A stretch of DNA of 64,000 nucleotides. Source: Actinomyces sp. oral taxon 171 str. F0337. GTDB lineage: Bacteria > Actinomycetota > Actinomycetes > Actinomycetales > Actinomycetaceae. Location of the stretch: contig NZ_CP040005.1 of assembly GCF_005696555.1 (NCBI RefSeq), positions 248,001 to 312,000 of the forward strand, in the 5' to 3' direction. Numbering within the stretch: the stretch's first letter is position 1; the number at the start of each line of letters is the position of its first letter. Position numbers and translations under genes: made by a program. Shown piece after piece: positions 25,044-32,947 of this stretch. The notes beneath the pieces are model-generated. The model ran no database searches. It had not been told where the DNA came from and worked only from the letters and a program-made list of their open reading frames with translations.

Positions 25044-25324
25044 CCCCAGTAAATCGCCCCGGGTTTGATGAAGGCAGTGCTCCTTCAGTGTCATCGCCGC
25101 CTCCATTAAACCCGGTGTGATTCATGCTGTCGGGCGGGTTCTGCTGAGTTGGAGCCTGTACCGCCCTCGCGCTGCTGCTTGCGGCGGTCGACGTGTGCCT
25201 CGGCTGGAGGTGGAGTGTGGCCTTCGTCCGGGCCGTGACTTTGTTGTGATCTGGCCGGTAGGGTCGGGGTGGTTCCTATCGTGCCGGGCGACTGTGCTCG
25301 GCCTGATTGTGGAGGTGCTTCCTT

Positions 25325-26023
25325 ATGGCTCGTTCCCTTGTTGGTCTGTCTGGTCGCCGCCGTGTTGCAGGTGCCCTGGGGGTGGGCGTGCTGGCCGGCT
25401 CGCTCGCTCTGGCGGGGTGCTCATCGAGCAGCCCAAAGGGCGGAGGCACGATCCCGCCCGTCAATACTGCGGGTGCCGGTGGTGGCTCGACGGCCTCCGG
25501 TGGGACGTCGGCCAGTGCGGGCGGTGCTGCCAGTGCTGGTGCGGTGACTGCTGAGTCCCTGTCCGACCCCGACCTGGGGTACACGGTGGTCTCCATCCCC
25601 GACGGCCTGGACGCCACCAAGACCAAGGTCCTCCAGGACTACGTCGCCTATGACAAGGCCACCTGGCGCCTTTGGTCGACCGGTGAGGGGTATGACGATG
25701 CCCTGAATCGCACAACGGGGGCAGCGCAAGGGATGCTTCGGGATGGATATGATGCCATGACCGATCGCGCCAACCCTCCCATCAGGGTTGGTGTCGGAAG
25801 CGTTGAGGTGTCGAAAGACACGAAGAGCATGGACGTAACGGCGTGTATCGACAAGACGCAAGTGACGCGCACTGACTTCCAAGGAAATGATGTCACCAAG
25901 AAGGAAAAGCAGTGGCGAGTTAAATTGCTTGTCCAGATGGCGTCAAATAGCCAAGGTGAGTGGATCGCTGAGAATGAAACGATTTTATCCCACAATGAGT
26001 GTACTGCTGAAGCTGGGAAGTGA
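25325..26023 (+). CDS. lipoprotein, family of three (copy 2)
   Basis: 232 aa from ATG 25325 (GGAGG nine bases before); the longer frame from 25307 lacks support. Signal peptide RRRVAGALGVGVLAGSLALA then G-C-S-S, a Gly/Ser/Ala linker a little shorter than in copy 1, then the same conserved block (LGYTVVSIPDGLDATKTKVL, YVAYDKATWRLW). The second half (VGVGSVEVSKDTKSMDVTAC, then ILSHNEC) is divergent but keeps the two Cys. A 21-bp gap separates it from its secreted-protein partner instead of the overlap seen in copy 1. Confidence 0.75.
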   Translation: MARSLVGLSGRRRVAGALGVGVLAGSLALAGCSSSSPKGGGTIPPVNTAGAGGGSTASGGTSASAGGAASAGAVTAESLSDPDLGYTVVSIPDGLDATKTKVLQDYVAYDKATWRLWSTGEGYDDALNRTTGAAQGMLRDGYDAMTDRANPPIRVGVGSVEVSKDTKSMDVTACIDKTQVTRTDFQGNDVTKKEKQWRVKLLVQMASNSQGEWIAENETILSHNECTAEAGK

Positions 26024-26044
26024 AGAAGGAAGTCGGGAGGCGTT

Positions 26045-27166
26045 GTGTCGAGTGTCAGGATCGTAAGAACTGGGCTGGCAGGCTTGCTTCTGCTGTCTCT
26101 TGTTGCGCCTGCTCCGGAAGGGTTGGCGGAAGTAAGTGAAAGCGCACCGTCTGAGGTGTCTGGTTCTGCTGAGGGGACTGGTGATGGTGGTGGTCAGGTG
26201 ACTATCTCTGTGGAGTCGAGTGTGACCACGGCCGGCTCTGGCGGGGGCGACGGTAGTGGTGGTGGGGTGACGTCCTCGTCGTCGTCCAGCACGGAAGTGA
26301 CGGTGGCGCCGGTGTGCTACTACAAGCCCGGTAGGACGGGAGCGGAGACGGCGCAGGGCATCGGGAAGGTGAAGGAATACCTCGATTCCGACGCGAAGAA
26401 GGCCTCTGCGCGTGACAACAAAAGAGTCCAAGAGCGCCATGACAAGGTCAAGCAGCAGATGGACAAGAACTACCCTGACTACGAGTCCCACAAGGATGAC
26501 GCGCAGGGCCGCTGGTACGGGCGCTACTGCGACGCGTCCCGGCTGGACCCGAAGAACAACCCGACCTTCAAGGAGGACCTCGCCAAGGAGCGCAAGGCGT
26601 TCTTCGATGCTAACCCTGATCAGAACATCTGGGTCCCGGCCGGTCAGCAGGCCCCCAAGCCCTACATCTCTGGGACCCGCCTGGCCAAGGTGGCCTGGGA
26701 TGCGGTGAAGATCCCGGCCCCGACGGTGGAGACCAACCCCAAGGTCGGCACCCAGGGCGCGACCCTGGTGGGCATGGACACCTGGGTGTGGGCCACCGGC
26801 AACACCCCCACCAGCGTGACCGCCACAGCCACCGCCGGCAGCACCACCGCCACCATCACGGCCGGCTCCTCCGGCCTGCAGCTGTCGGCCCCTGACGCGA
26901 AGGCCTCCTGCACCGGGTTCGGTATTGCCTGGCACCAGGGGATGCCTGAGGGCTCGAGCCCCTGCACCATCTCCTTCAACCGCAGCTCAGCCCACCTGGG
27001 TGGTAGCACGCCGTTGACGATCAAGGTCGCCTACTCGGCCTCCTACACCGCCACCGACGGCAACAGCGGCACCCTGCCCGCCATCACCACCACCAGCACC
27101 ATCAACCTCCCCGTCGCCGAGGTCCAGACCCTCACCACCAACGCAAACAACCCCCGACAAAACTGA
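26045..27166 (+). CDS. secreted protein of unknown function (copy 2)
   Basis: 373 aa, GTG start. Signal peptide MSSVRIVRTGLAGLLLLSLV with probable cleavage after GLA near residue 28. The Gly/Ser/Thr linker and everything from QQMDKNYPDYESHKDDAQGR to the end are almost identical to the protein at 23167-24288. Between CYYKPG and QQMDKN the sequence differs (KEYLDSDAKKASARDNKRVQ, basic and coiled-coil like), which may be the specificity segment. The signal peptide also differs, so recombination has exchanged only the internal parts. Confidence 0.75.
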   Translation: MSSVRIVRTGLAGLLLLSLVAPAPEGLAEVSESAPSEVSGSAEGTGDGGGQVTISVESSVTTAGSGGGDGSGGGVTSSSSSSTEVTVAPVCYYKPGRTGAETAQGIGKVKEYLDSDAKKASARDNKRVQERHDKVKQQMDKNYPDYESHKDDAQGRWYGRYCDASRLDPKNNPTFKEDLAKERKAFFDANPDQNIWVPAGQQAPKPYISGTRLAKVAWDAVKIPAPTVETNPKVGTQGATLVGMDTWVWATGNTPTSVTATATAGSTTATITAGSSGLQLSAPDAKASCTGFGIAWHQGMPEGSSPCTISFNRSSAHLGGSTPLTIKVAYSASYTATDGNSGTLPAITTTSTINLPVAEVQTLTTNANNPRQN

Positions 27167-27275
27167 CTCGGCCGGAACGGGGGCGACGAAGGCTGAGACA
27201 CGTCCGTGACCTTCGCGGTAGTGTCAACGGGTTGGTTTCCGCCGGGTCGAATCCGGCCGACAGTCAGGAGCCCCC

Positions 27276-27980
27276 GTGGCACATGCCGAGAACTGCCCCG
27301 CGAGTCGAGCCGGAGCCCGTCGTCGAGCCGCCGCACTGGGCTGCCTGCTGCTCGCCGGCTCACTGGCCCTGGCCGGGTGCTCCTCCAAGGACTCCAAGCC
27401 CGGAGCCAAGGCGCCCGCCAGCAGGGCCACCTCCACGGGGCGGCCGACATCGGCCCCTTCGGCTGTCGCCACGGCGTCGAGCACTGCTGGCACCGTCACC
27501 GCGGCCTCCCTGTCCGACTCCCAGCTCGGGTACACCGTCACCGCGATCCCTGCCGGCCTCGACGTCAAGCGGGTCGCGATCCTCCAGGACTTCGTGGCCT
27601 ACGACCAGATGTCCTGGAAGCTGTGGGTCGGTGGCGGGCAGGACACCAGCAAGGTCCCCACCGTCACCACCGGCAACCTCCAGCAACAGCTCCTCGATGA
27701 CGCCGCCAACCTGAAGAACAAGGGGCAGAAGGCCAAGACCCCCGTCAAGGTGGCGATCTCCGAGGTCACCATGAGCGCCGACGGCCAGAGCGCCACCGTC
27801 ACCTACTGCGTGGACCTGACACAGGTGACCTACATCGACGCACAGGGCAAGGACGTCACTGAACCCACCAACAAGGCGCGGATCCCGGCGAAGAACACCA
27901 TGGTGCCCGGCAGCGGCGGGCACTGGCTCGCCTCCGAGGAGGAGGAGACCGGCGAGCCGAACACCTGCAAGGTCGGCTGA
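27276..27980 (+). CDS. lipoprotein, family of three (copy 3)
   Basis: 234 aa from GTG 27276 with AGGAG five bases upstream. Signal peptide RRRAAALGCLLLAGSLALA then G-C-S-S. The conserved block is recognisable but diverged: LGYTVTAIPAGLDVKRVAIL and FVAYDQMSWKLW. The second half (ISEVTMSADGQSATVTYCVD, then TGEPNTC) keeps both Cys. No secreted-protein gene follows; Dps comes next. The upstream sequence CCGTGACCTTCGCGGTAGTG partly resembles the promoter of the other two copies. Highest G+C of the three, so probably the resident, older member. Confidence 0.75.
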   Translation: MAHAENCPASRAGARRRAAALGCLLLAGSLALAGCSSKDSKPGAKAPASRATSTGRPTSAPSAVATASSTAGTVTAASLSDSQLGYTVTAIPAGLDVKRVAILQDFVAYDQMSWKLWVGGGQDTSKVPTVTTGNLQQQLLDDAANLKNKGQKAKTPVKVAISEVTMSADGQSATVTYCVDLTQVTYIDAQGKDVTEPTNKARIPAKNTMVPGSGGHWLASEEEETGEPNTCKVG

Positions 27981-28091
27981 GTGGGCTGCCAGAAGAACCC
28001 GTCCAGGCAGGTGAGCCTTGGTTCCAGGTGAGGCATGGCTTGCCTGTGAATCATAAGTAACACCCACAGAGACTTGCGACGTAGTAAAGTG

Positions 28092-28595
28092 ATGGCCATG
28101 AACGCAGACACCATGACAACACCGTCCATCAACCTCGCCTTCACCGCCTCTGCCGCCCTGAGCGACAACCTCCAGCGCGTCCTGACCGACCTCATCGCCC
28201 TCGAGCTCGTCGGCAAGCAGATCCACTGGAACATCGTCGGCCCGAACTTCCGCGACGTCCACCTCAACCTGGACGACGTCGTCGACATCGCCCGCGAGGG
28301 CTCCGACGAGGTCGCCGAGCGCATGCGCGCCATCAACGCCGTCCCCGACGGCCGCCCGGCCACCGTCTCCGCCGCCACCACCGTCCCGGCCGCCCCCGAG
28401 GGCGAGATCCTCACCGGTGAGGGCGTCGCCTACATCGTCTCCGCCATCGAGGCCGTCGTCGCCACCCTGCGCGGCGTGGACGAGGACGTCGACTCCGAGG
28501 ACCCCACCTCCTCCGGCATCGTCGAGGACCTCATCGGCAAGCTCGAGCAGCAGGCCTGGTTCCTCTCCTCCGAGGTCCGCAAGCCCGTCCGCTGA
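28092..28595 (+). CDS. dps: Dps-family ferritin-like DNA-protection protein
   Basis: About 167 aa. ATG at 28092 (MAMNADTMTT) chosen; ATG 28098 is equally possible and there is no strong ribosome site. Four-helix Dps fold: VLTDLIALELVGKQIHWNIV, then GPNFRDVHLNLDDVVDIARE. This carries the conserved H-W-N and D-x3-H/E residues that form the inter-subunit ferroxidase site. These proteins form a 12-mer shell that oxidises and stores iron and shields DNA from peroxide. A strong terminator follows at 28631. Confidence 0.9.
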   Translation: MAMNADTMTTPSINLAFTASAALSDNLQRVLTDLIALELVGKQIHWNIVGPNFRDVHLNLDDVVDIAREGSDEVAERMRAINAVPDGRPATVSAATTVPAAPEGEILTGEGVAYIVSAIEAVVATLRGVDEDVDSEDPTSSGIVEDLIGKLEQQAWFLSSEVRKPVR

Positions 28596-28630
28596 GCCCG
28601 AGGCTCGCGCCGACGCGCTGACTCCATCAC

Positions 28631-28663
28631 GTGGGGCCCACCTCCTTGCGAGGTGGGCCCCAC
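28631..28663 (+). terminator. strong hairpin terminator after dps
   Basis: Perfect 14-bp stem GTGGGGCCCACCTC / GAGGTGGGCCCCAC with a 5-base loop, followed by a modest T-containing stretch. It may also serve the converging TetR gene whose 3' end is at 28728. Confidence 0.8.
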
Positions 28664-28727
28664 ATTCGTGTCTACGGGCCGGACTGCCGACTCCGGGGTG
28701 TCGTACTCGCCGGGGCGGTCCCAGATC

Positions 28728-29345
28728 TCACTTCCGCCAGTCGCCCAGTGCCCCCTCCAGGCAGCCCAGTGCCGCGTCGACCAGGCTGTGGCGCTGGTCA
28801 TCGGGGCAGCCGGCGTGCACCCAGCGCAGGCAGGCGTCGTCGAGGAAGCCGAGGTAGCCCCAGAGGGCGAAGTCGTCGCGGTGCCCCCGACGGCCGCCGA
28901 CCACCTGGGCCAGGGCCGTCACCGCCGCCTCGCGCGCCGCCCGCCTCACCCGGGCCGCTTCGTCGCCCGGGTCGTGCCCGGCCAGCACCTGGTAGGTCAC
29001 CCAGCCGGGGGAGCGCTCGGCGATGAAGTCCAAATAGGCCAGGATCGAGGTGCGCACCCGGTCCCGGGCCGACGATCCCTCCGGCAGGGCGTCGTCGGCC
29101 CGCCGGGTGCGCTCGGCGAGCTCGTCAGCGGCGTGCCGGAGGACCTGGGCGTAGAGGCCGGCCTTGCCCGCGAAGTACTTGTGCACCAGCGCCTCGGAGG
29201 CCTGAGCCTCCTGGGCGACCTCAGCCAGCGAGACCTCCTCATACGGGTGGCTCGCGAACGCCCGCCTCGCCGCGGACAGGATCAGCTCGCGGCGCTCGGC
29301 GGGGTCCATGCGCAGGCGTGGGCGCTTATCGGTACGGGACGGCAC
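28728..29345 (-). CDS. TetR-family transcriptional regulator
   Basis: 205 aa. The N-terminal helix-turn-helix spans residues about 15-60: RRELILSAARRAFASHPYEE, VSLAEVAQEAQASEALVHKY and FAGKAGLY. The C-terminal ligand domain is unremarkable (TSILAYLDFIAERSPGW). It is divergent from the GH13 gene with a 38-bp gap between starts, so it is likely to regulate itself and perhaps that enzyme. Ligand unknown. Confidence 0.87.
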   Translation of the reverse strand: MPSRTDKRPRLRMDPAERRELILSAARRAFASHPYEEVSLAEVAQEAQASEALVHKYFAGKAGLYAQVLRHAADELAERTRRADDALPEGSSARDRVRTSILAYLDFIAERSPGWVTYQVLAGHDPGDEAARVRRAAREAAVTALAQVVGGRRGHRDDFALWGYLGFLDDACLRWVHAGCPDDQRHSLVDAALGCLEGALGDWRK

Positions 29346-29383
29346 CTTGACATGCTAACGGGCGCGGCGGCACCCTTGGAGGC

Positions 29384-30706
29384 ATGACTAGTGAGTCGTC
29401 TGGAATAAGCCGTCCTGCAAGCCCTGCCTGGATCGACCACGCCATCTGGTGGCAGGTCTACCCCCTGGGCGCCACCGGCGCCCCCATCCGCCCCGAACCG
29501 GGCACGCCGCTGACCGAGCCCGGCGCCCCTGCGCGCCTGGACCGCCTGGAGCCCTGGCTCGATTACGCCGTCGAGCTCGGCGTCAACGGCTTGTCGCTCG
29601 GCCCGATCTTCGCCTCGTCCACCCACGGCTACGACACCACCGACCACCTGCGCATCGACCCCCGCCTGGGTGACGACGCCGCCTTCGACCGCCTCGCCGA
29701 GGCCTGCCGCGCCCGAGGTCTGGCCCTCATGCTCGACGGCGTCCTCGGGCACGTCGGCACCGAGCACCCCCTCTTCCGGGCCGCCCGCGCCGGGGGAGAG
29801 GAGCGCAGCCTCTTCCGCTTCGACGCCGCCGCCGGCGGGGACGGTGGCGACGGCGCCGGGAAGTCCGGCCCCGGCTACGCCACCTTCGAGGGCCACGAGT
29901 CCCTGGCCGCCCTCAACCACGACTCCATCGAGGTGTGCGACCTGGCCGTGCGGGTGCTCACCCACTGGCTCGACCGCGGAGCGAGCGCCTGGCGCCTGGA
30001 CGCCGCCTACGCCGTCGACCCCGCCTTCTGGGCGAGCGTCCTGCCCGCCGTGCGCGAGCACCACCCCGAGGCCTGGTTCATGGGGGAGGTCATCCACGGC
30101 GACTACGCCGGCTTCGTGAAGGCCTCCACCGTGGACACCGTCACCCAGTACGAGCTGTGGAAGGCGACCTGGAGCTCGCTGGCCGACGTCAACTTCTACG
30201 AGCTCGACTGGTGCCTCAAGCGCCACAACGAGCTGCTGGACCGGTTCGTCCCGGCCACCTTCGTCGGCAACCACGACGTCACCCGCATCGCCAGCAGGGT
30301 CGGGGCCGGCGGGGCGGCGCTCGCCGTCGTCCTGCTCATGACCGTGGGCGGTGTGCCCAGCGTCTACTACGGGGATGAGCAGGCCTTCCGCGGGGTGAAG
30401 ACCGAGACCCTCGGCGGCGACGACGAGGTCCGCCCCGCCCTGCCGGCCGCGCCGTCCGGGCTCGCGCCGCAGGGCGCCTGGATGCTGCGGCTCCACCAGG
30501 ACCTCATCGGACTGCGACGCCGCCACCCCTGGCTCGTGCGCGCCCGCACCGAGGTCACCGAGCTGGACAATCCGCGGCTGTCCTACGACGCCGTCGGTGA
30601 GGAAGGGCAACGGCTGCACGTGAGTCTCAGCCTGGAGCCGGTGCCTCGCGCCGAGGTGCGTGCACCCGGTGAGGCGCCGCTCGTCGTCGAGCCGCCCGTG
30701 GAGTGA
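29384..30706 (+). CDS. GH13-family alpha-glucan/maltose-active glycoside hydrolase
   Basis: 440 aa, cytoplasmic (no signal peptide). It opens WIDHAIWWQVYPLG, the usual start of the (beta/alpha)8 barrel. Conserved regions: I near residue 117 as DGVLGH (Asn of the usual D-x-V-x-N-H is Gly here), II WRLDAAYA with nucleophile Asp near 204, III GEVIHGDY with acid Glu near 235, and IV VGNHDVTR near 296. The catalytic Asp/Glu/Asp triad is complete. The C-terminal domain is short. It probably hydrolyses or transfers short alpha-glucans; substrate cannot be set from sequence. The divergent TetR gene is the obvious candidate regulator. Confidence 0.87.
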   Translation: MTSESSGISRPASPAWIDHAIWWQVYPLGATGAPIRPEPGTPLTEPGAPARLDRLEPWLDYAVELGVNGLSLGPIFASSTHGYDTTDHLRIDPRLGDDAAFDRLAEACRARGLALMLDGVLGHVGTEHPLFRAARAGGEERSLFRFDAAAGGDGGDGAGKSGPGYATFEGHESLAALNHDSIEVCDLAVRVLTHWLDRGASAWRLDAAYAVDPAFWASVLPAVREHHPEAWFMGEVIHGDYAGFVKASTVDTVTQYELWKATWSSLADVNFYELDWCLKRHNELLDRFVPATFVGNHDVTRIASRVGAGGAALAVVLLMTVGGVPSVYYGDEQAFRGVKTETLGGDDEVRPALPAAPSGLAPQGAWMLRLHQDLIGLRRRHPWLVRARTEVTELDNPRLSYDAVGEEGQRLHVSLSLEPVPRAEVRAPGEAPLVVEPPVE

Positions 30707-30741
30707 GGGACCCTCGCACCGGTGGGGACATCGACGGCTGT

Positions 30742-31143
30742 CTACACCGTGATGAGTGGGAGGCCGGGGTGGACGGTGCTGAGGTCTTCGGGGTCGGAGG
30801 TCACCGCGGTGTGGCCGAGCTCCTCCGCCAGCAGGGCCACGTGAACATCAACGATGTCCCGATGGCCGCTGCGTCCGCACAGCAGGCCGACGGCTCGCGC
30901 GGTCGTGTCGTCCAGCGGCGCCACGTGCACGCTGGGGTCCGCCAGCAGGCGCGCGACGCGGGCCTGCCGAGGGCCGCCCCGCCAGGCCTGCGCCACGACG
31001 CCGGCGGGAACGCTCAGGGGCAGACCCGTCTCCAGTGCCCGCCGAAGGAGCGCGCGGACCCGAGAGTCCCCGCGCTCAAGTGCGAGCAGGGCGCCGGTGT
31101 CGAGAGTCAGGCCCGTGACCCTCTTCCTGCCCGTGGCGGTCAC
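30742..31143 (-). CDS. vapC: VapC-type PIN-domain toxin
   Basis: 133 aa, GTG start overlapping the antitoxin stop (GTGA). PIN-domain landmarks: first Asp in LTLDTGALLALERGD, a central Glu/Ala region (RALLRRALETGLPLSVPAGV), then HRDIVDVHVALLAEE and VTSDPEDL with the last acidic residues. These form the Mg-dependent RNase centre. It is the downstream member of a VapBC pair, normally held inactive by the antitoxin. Confidence 0.87.
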   Translation of the reverse strand: MTATGRKRVTGLTLDTGALLALERGDSRVRALLRRALETGLPLSVPAGVVAQAWRGGPRQARVARLLADPSVHVAPLDDTTARAVGLLCGRSGHRDIVDVHVALLAEELGHTAVTSDPEDLSTVHPGLPLITV

Positions 31144-31367
31144 GCCAGTCCCAGCGCCTTGTCCGCCCAGGCCAGGTCCGTGTCGTCGACGGGGCCGAGC
31201 TCGCGATCAAGGTCGTCCAGCAGCTGGGCGAGGTCGTCCTCCCGCTGTACGCGAGCGACCGCCGCGCTGATGAAGCCCGACACCGACGGCGCCCTGCCCT
31301 GTGCGACCGCGCGACGAATCGAGACGACCTGCTCATCAGGGAGGCTCACCGCGATCTTCTGAGTCAT
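31140..31367 (-). CDS. VapB-like ribbon-helix-helix-type antitoxin
   Basis: 75 aa from ATG at 31367. N-terminus MTQKIAVSLPDEQVVSIRRA fits a ribbon-helix-helix DNA-binding start (beta strand then helix, SVSGFISAAVARVQRED). The acidic C-terminal tail LLDDLDRELGPVDDTDLAWA would wrap the toxin. Upstream, minus-strand TATGAT lies six bases from the start codon and a GGTATGA motif occurs twice in direct repeat (one copy including the ATG). The transcript is probably leaderless and the repeat may be an auto-repression site. Confidence 0.82.
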   Translation of the reverse strand: MTQKIAVSLPDEQVVSIRRAVAQGRAPSVSGFISAAVARVQREDDLAQLLDDLDRELGPVDDTDLAWADKALGLA

Positions 31368-31382
31368 ACCAGAATCATACCA
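31365..31382 (-). promoter_or_regulatory. vapBC -10 box and GGTATGA direct repeat
   Basis: Read on the minus strand, GGTATGATTCTGGTATGA contains a -10-like TATGAT (31374-31379) and two GGTATGA units 11 bases apart, the second running into the start codon. Placing the operator on the -10 would give tight autoregulation. Confidence 0.45.
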
Positions 31383-31440
31383 AGGTGAGGTGGTGGTCGT
31401 CGGGGACCTTCTGCCGCCGCCGGGTGCCATCGACGCGTAC

Positions 31441-31456
31441 GGGGGGGGGGGGGGGG
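31441..31456. repeat. homopolymeric tract of 16 G
   Basis: Sixteen consecutive G residues between the start of vapB and the VOC gene. Such tracts are slippage-prone. It lies outside any coding region, 74 bp upstream of the VapB start and about 145 bp upstream of the VOC start. Its length may be uncertain in the assembly. Confidence 0.9.
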
Positions 31457-31458
31457 AC

Positions 31459-31531
31459 GGAATTCCCGTTCCCGTACACGCAGGATGTCCCCGGCCGGAG
31501 GGGACCGCACCCCGCCGCGTGGCATGTCCCC
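31459..31531 (+). repeat. dispersed GC-rich intergenic repeat, copy A
   Basis: About 70 bp matching 44995-45066 in the same orientation, e.g. CGTACACGCAG against CGTACGCGCAG, and GTCCCCGGCCGGA in both, then a CGCGTGG near the end. A shorter related segment with GATGTCCCCG and CCGGAGGG occurs near 32157-32180. No inverted ends or coding potential seen. Confidence 0.6.
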
Positions 31532-31601
31532 GACAGTGCGGCCAGCAGTAACGCGGATCGGCCTTGACCCTCACGTAGCGTGAGGGACGAGGCTGCTCCG
31601 C

Positions 31602-32114
31602 ATGAGCACCTTCAACGCATTCGAGATGAGCCCCGTGCCCGCGCCCAGCGAGGACGCCCAACCGCCCGAGCCCTTCCGCGGCATCTACGGCATGCCGATG
31701 TTCGTCACCGTCCCGACGTCGGACCTGGACGCCTCGGTCGACTTCTGGACCGAGGCGCTGGGCTTCTTCACTCTGTTCAGCATTCCCGGCCAGCTGGTGC
31801 ACCTGCGCCGCTGGGCCTTCCAGGATGTCCTCCTGGTGCCGACGCCGCAGGCACCCGCTCCAGCTGACGGCCCCTCGGTGAGTGTCAGCTTCTCCTGCGT
31901 CCTGTCCCAGATCGACGAGATAGCCGAGGCTTGCGAGCAGCGCCGGCCGGGCAGCGTCACCGGCCCGCGCATCACCCCGTGGAACTCCCGCGAGGTCGAG
32001 GTCATCACCCCCGAGGGCGTACACGTCATCCTCACCGCCGCCAGGCCCCTGGACCCGAACAGTGCGCAGGCCGAGGGCCTCCGGCGCATCGGCATCGAGG
32101 CTCCCGAGGCCTGA
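31602..32114 (+). CDS. VOC-superfamily (glyoxalase/bleomycin-resistance-like) protein
   Basis: 170 aa; start ATG 31602 is the clear choice. After an about 28-residue polar leader comes MPMFVTVPTSDLDASVDFWT and EALGFFTLFSIPGQLVHLRR, the first half of a VOC fold. The second half (VSVSFSCVLSQIDEIAEACE and EVEVITPEGVHVILTA) completes it. Many members bind a metal and act on small electrophiles or antibiotics; the usual His/Glu ligands are not all evident, so catalytic status is open. Confidence 0.8.
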   Translation: MSTFNAFEMSPVPAPSEDAQPPEPFRGIYGMPMFVTVPTSDLDASVDFWTEALGFFTLFSIPGQLVHLRRWAFQDVLLVPTPQAPAPADGPSVSVSFSCVLSQIDEIAEACEQRRPGSVTGPRITPWNSREVEVITPEGVHVILTAARPLDPNSAQAEGLRRIGIEAPEA

Positions 32115-32187
32115 CCCCACCGTCCCAGGCTGGAAGAGACGGCGCCCTGCCGCGCGGATGTCCCCGTCCGGAGGGCGTCGGCCGGCG

Positions 32188-32688
32188 TCAGGACGCTGGG
32201 TGGAAGCGCGCGCCCGACGTCGGGTCGGCCAACCAGGCCAGGGCCGCCTCGATGCGCCCTGGCGTCGAGCTCAGCAGCGGCTCGGGCAGTGCGTCCGGCG
32301 CGAACCAGCCCACCTGCGTGGACTCGTCGTCGGCCACATGGGCGCGATCCGCGCTGCCTGCCCGCGCCCGCCCCACGAAGTTGATGTCCATGAACACGCA
32401 GTTGTCCCCGTTGGGGAAGGCGAAGGGCTCGCCCGCGGTCACGCTCGTGAGCGCCAGCACCTCGACGTCGACGCCGGTCTCCTCCAGGCACTCGCGCCTG
32501 ATCGCCACCGCCGGCTGCTCGCCGGGCTCGGGGATGCCGGAGACCACCGCCCACCGCCCGTTGTCGGCGCGCCGCCCCAGCAGGAGCCGGCCGGCCGCGT
32601 CGACGACGACGATGCTCACCCCCGGCAGCCACAGCATGTCGTGCCCGATCTTCTGCCGCAGGGAGACGATGAACTCCGGAGTCGCCAT
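32188..32688 (-). CDS. Nudix hydrolase
   Basis: 166 aa. A complete Nudix box lies around residues 50-72: GIPEPGEQPAVAIRRECLEE then TGV, satisfying G-x5-E-x7-R-E-U-x-E-E-x-G-U. Upstream VSIVVVDAAGRLLLGRRADN is the typical first strand. It hydrolyses a nucleoside-diphosphate-linked substrate with Mg2+; substrate unknown. The gene stands alone, upstream of feoB1 in the same direction but separated from it by a long palindrome. Confidence 0.9.
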   Translation of the reverse strand: MATPEFIVSLRQKIGHDMLWLPGVSIVVVDAAGRLLLGRRADNGRWAVVSGIPEPGEQPAVAIRRECLEETGVDVEVLALTSVTAGEPFAFPNGDNCVFMDINFVGRARAGSADRAHVADDESTQVGWFAPDALPEPLLSSTPGRIEAALAWLADPTSGARFHPAS

Positions 32689-32778
32689 GCCGCGAGCCTA
32701 GACGATCACTTACCGCGGAGGCGAAGGTGGGAAGCGGCAGCTGGGGCAGACGGCCGCCAAGCGCTGGCACTCGCTCAA

Positions 32779-32842
32779 CACTTCGACCGAATCTTCATAA
32801 ACGACGCGGCTCCGGGTCATTTATGAAGATTCGGTCGAAGTG
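32779..32842. repeat. long palindrome, family 1 copy a (probable terminator)
   Basis: Perfect 23-bp arms, left CACTTCGACCGAATCTTCAT plus AAA at 32779-32801 and its mirror at 32820-32842, with an 18-base loop containing CGCGGCTCCG. The same arms and loop recur at 54025-54088. It lies just past the 3' end of feoB1 (minus) and could terminate that operon. Confidence 0.85.
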
Positions 32843-32947
32843 CTCGGGGGTGAGTGAGCGGAGGTGTGGTGCGTGGTGAGTATCGGGTGTGCGGGTGCGG
32901 CCTAGCCCGGCCCGCGCGCCCGCCCCGCCCCGGCCCGGCCCTCGCGC

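Larger units (their letters stand above)
25209..27166 (+). repeat. direct repeat unit 2: promoter + lipoprotein + secreted protein
   Basis: Partner of the unit at 22342-24288, same orientation, distance about 2.87 kb. The shared promoter-like block (GACTTTGTTGTGA, then CTGGCCGGTAGGGTC) is at about 25236-25266. Near-identity of the secreted-protein genes at nucleotide level, including silent sites, indicates recent duplication or gene conversion, whereas the lipoprotein second halves have diverged. Confidence 0.88.

Noticed and set aside
22342..27166. CRISPR-like interpretation of the repeated blocks
   Set aside because: Repeats are long gene copies, not short regularly spaced units; no cas genes or short-spacer arrays anywhere in the window.
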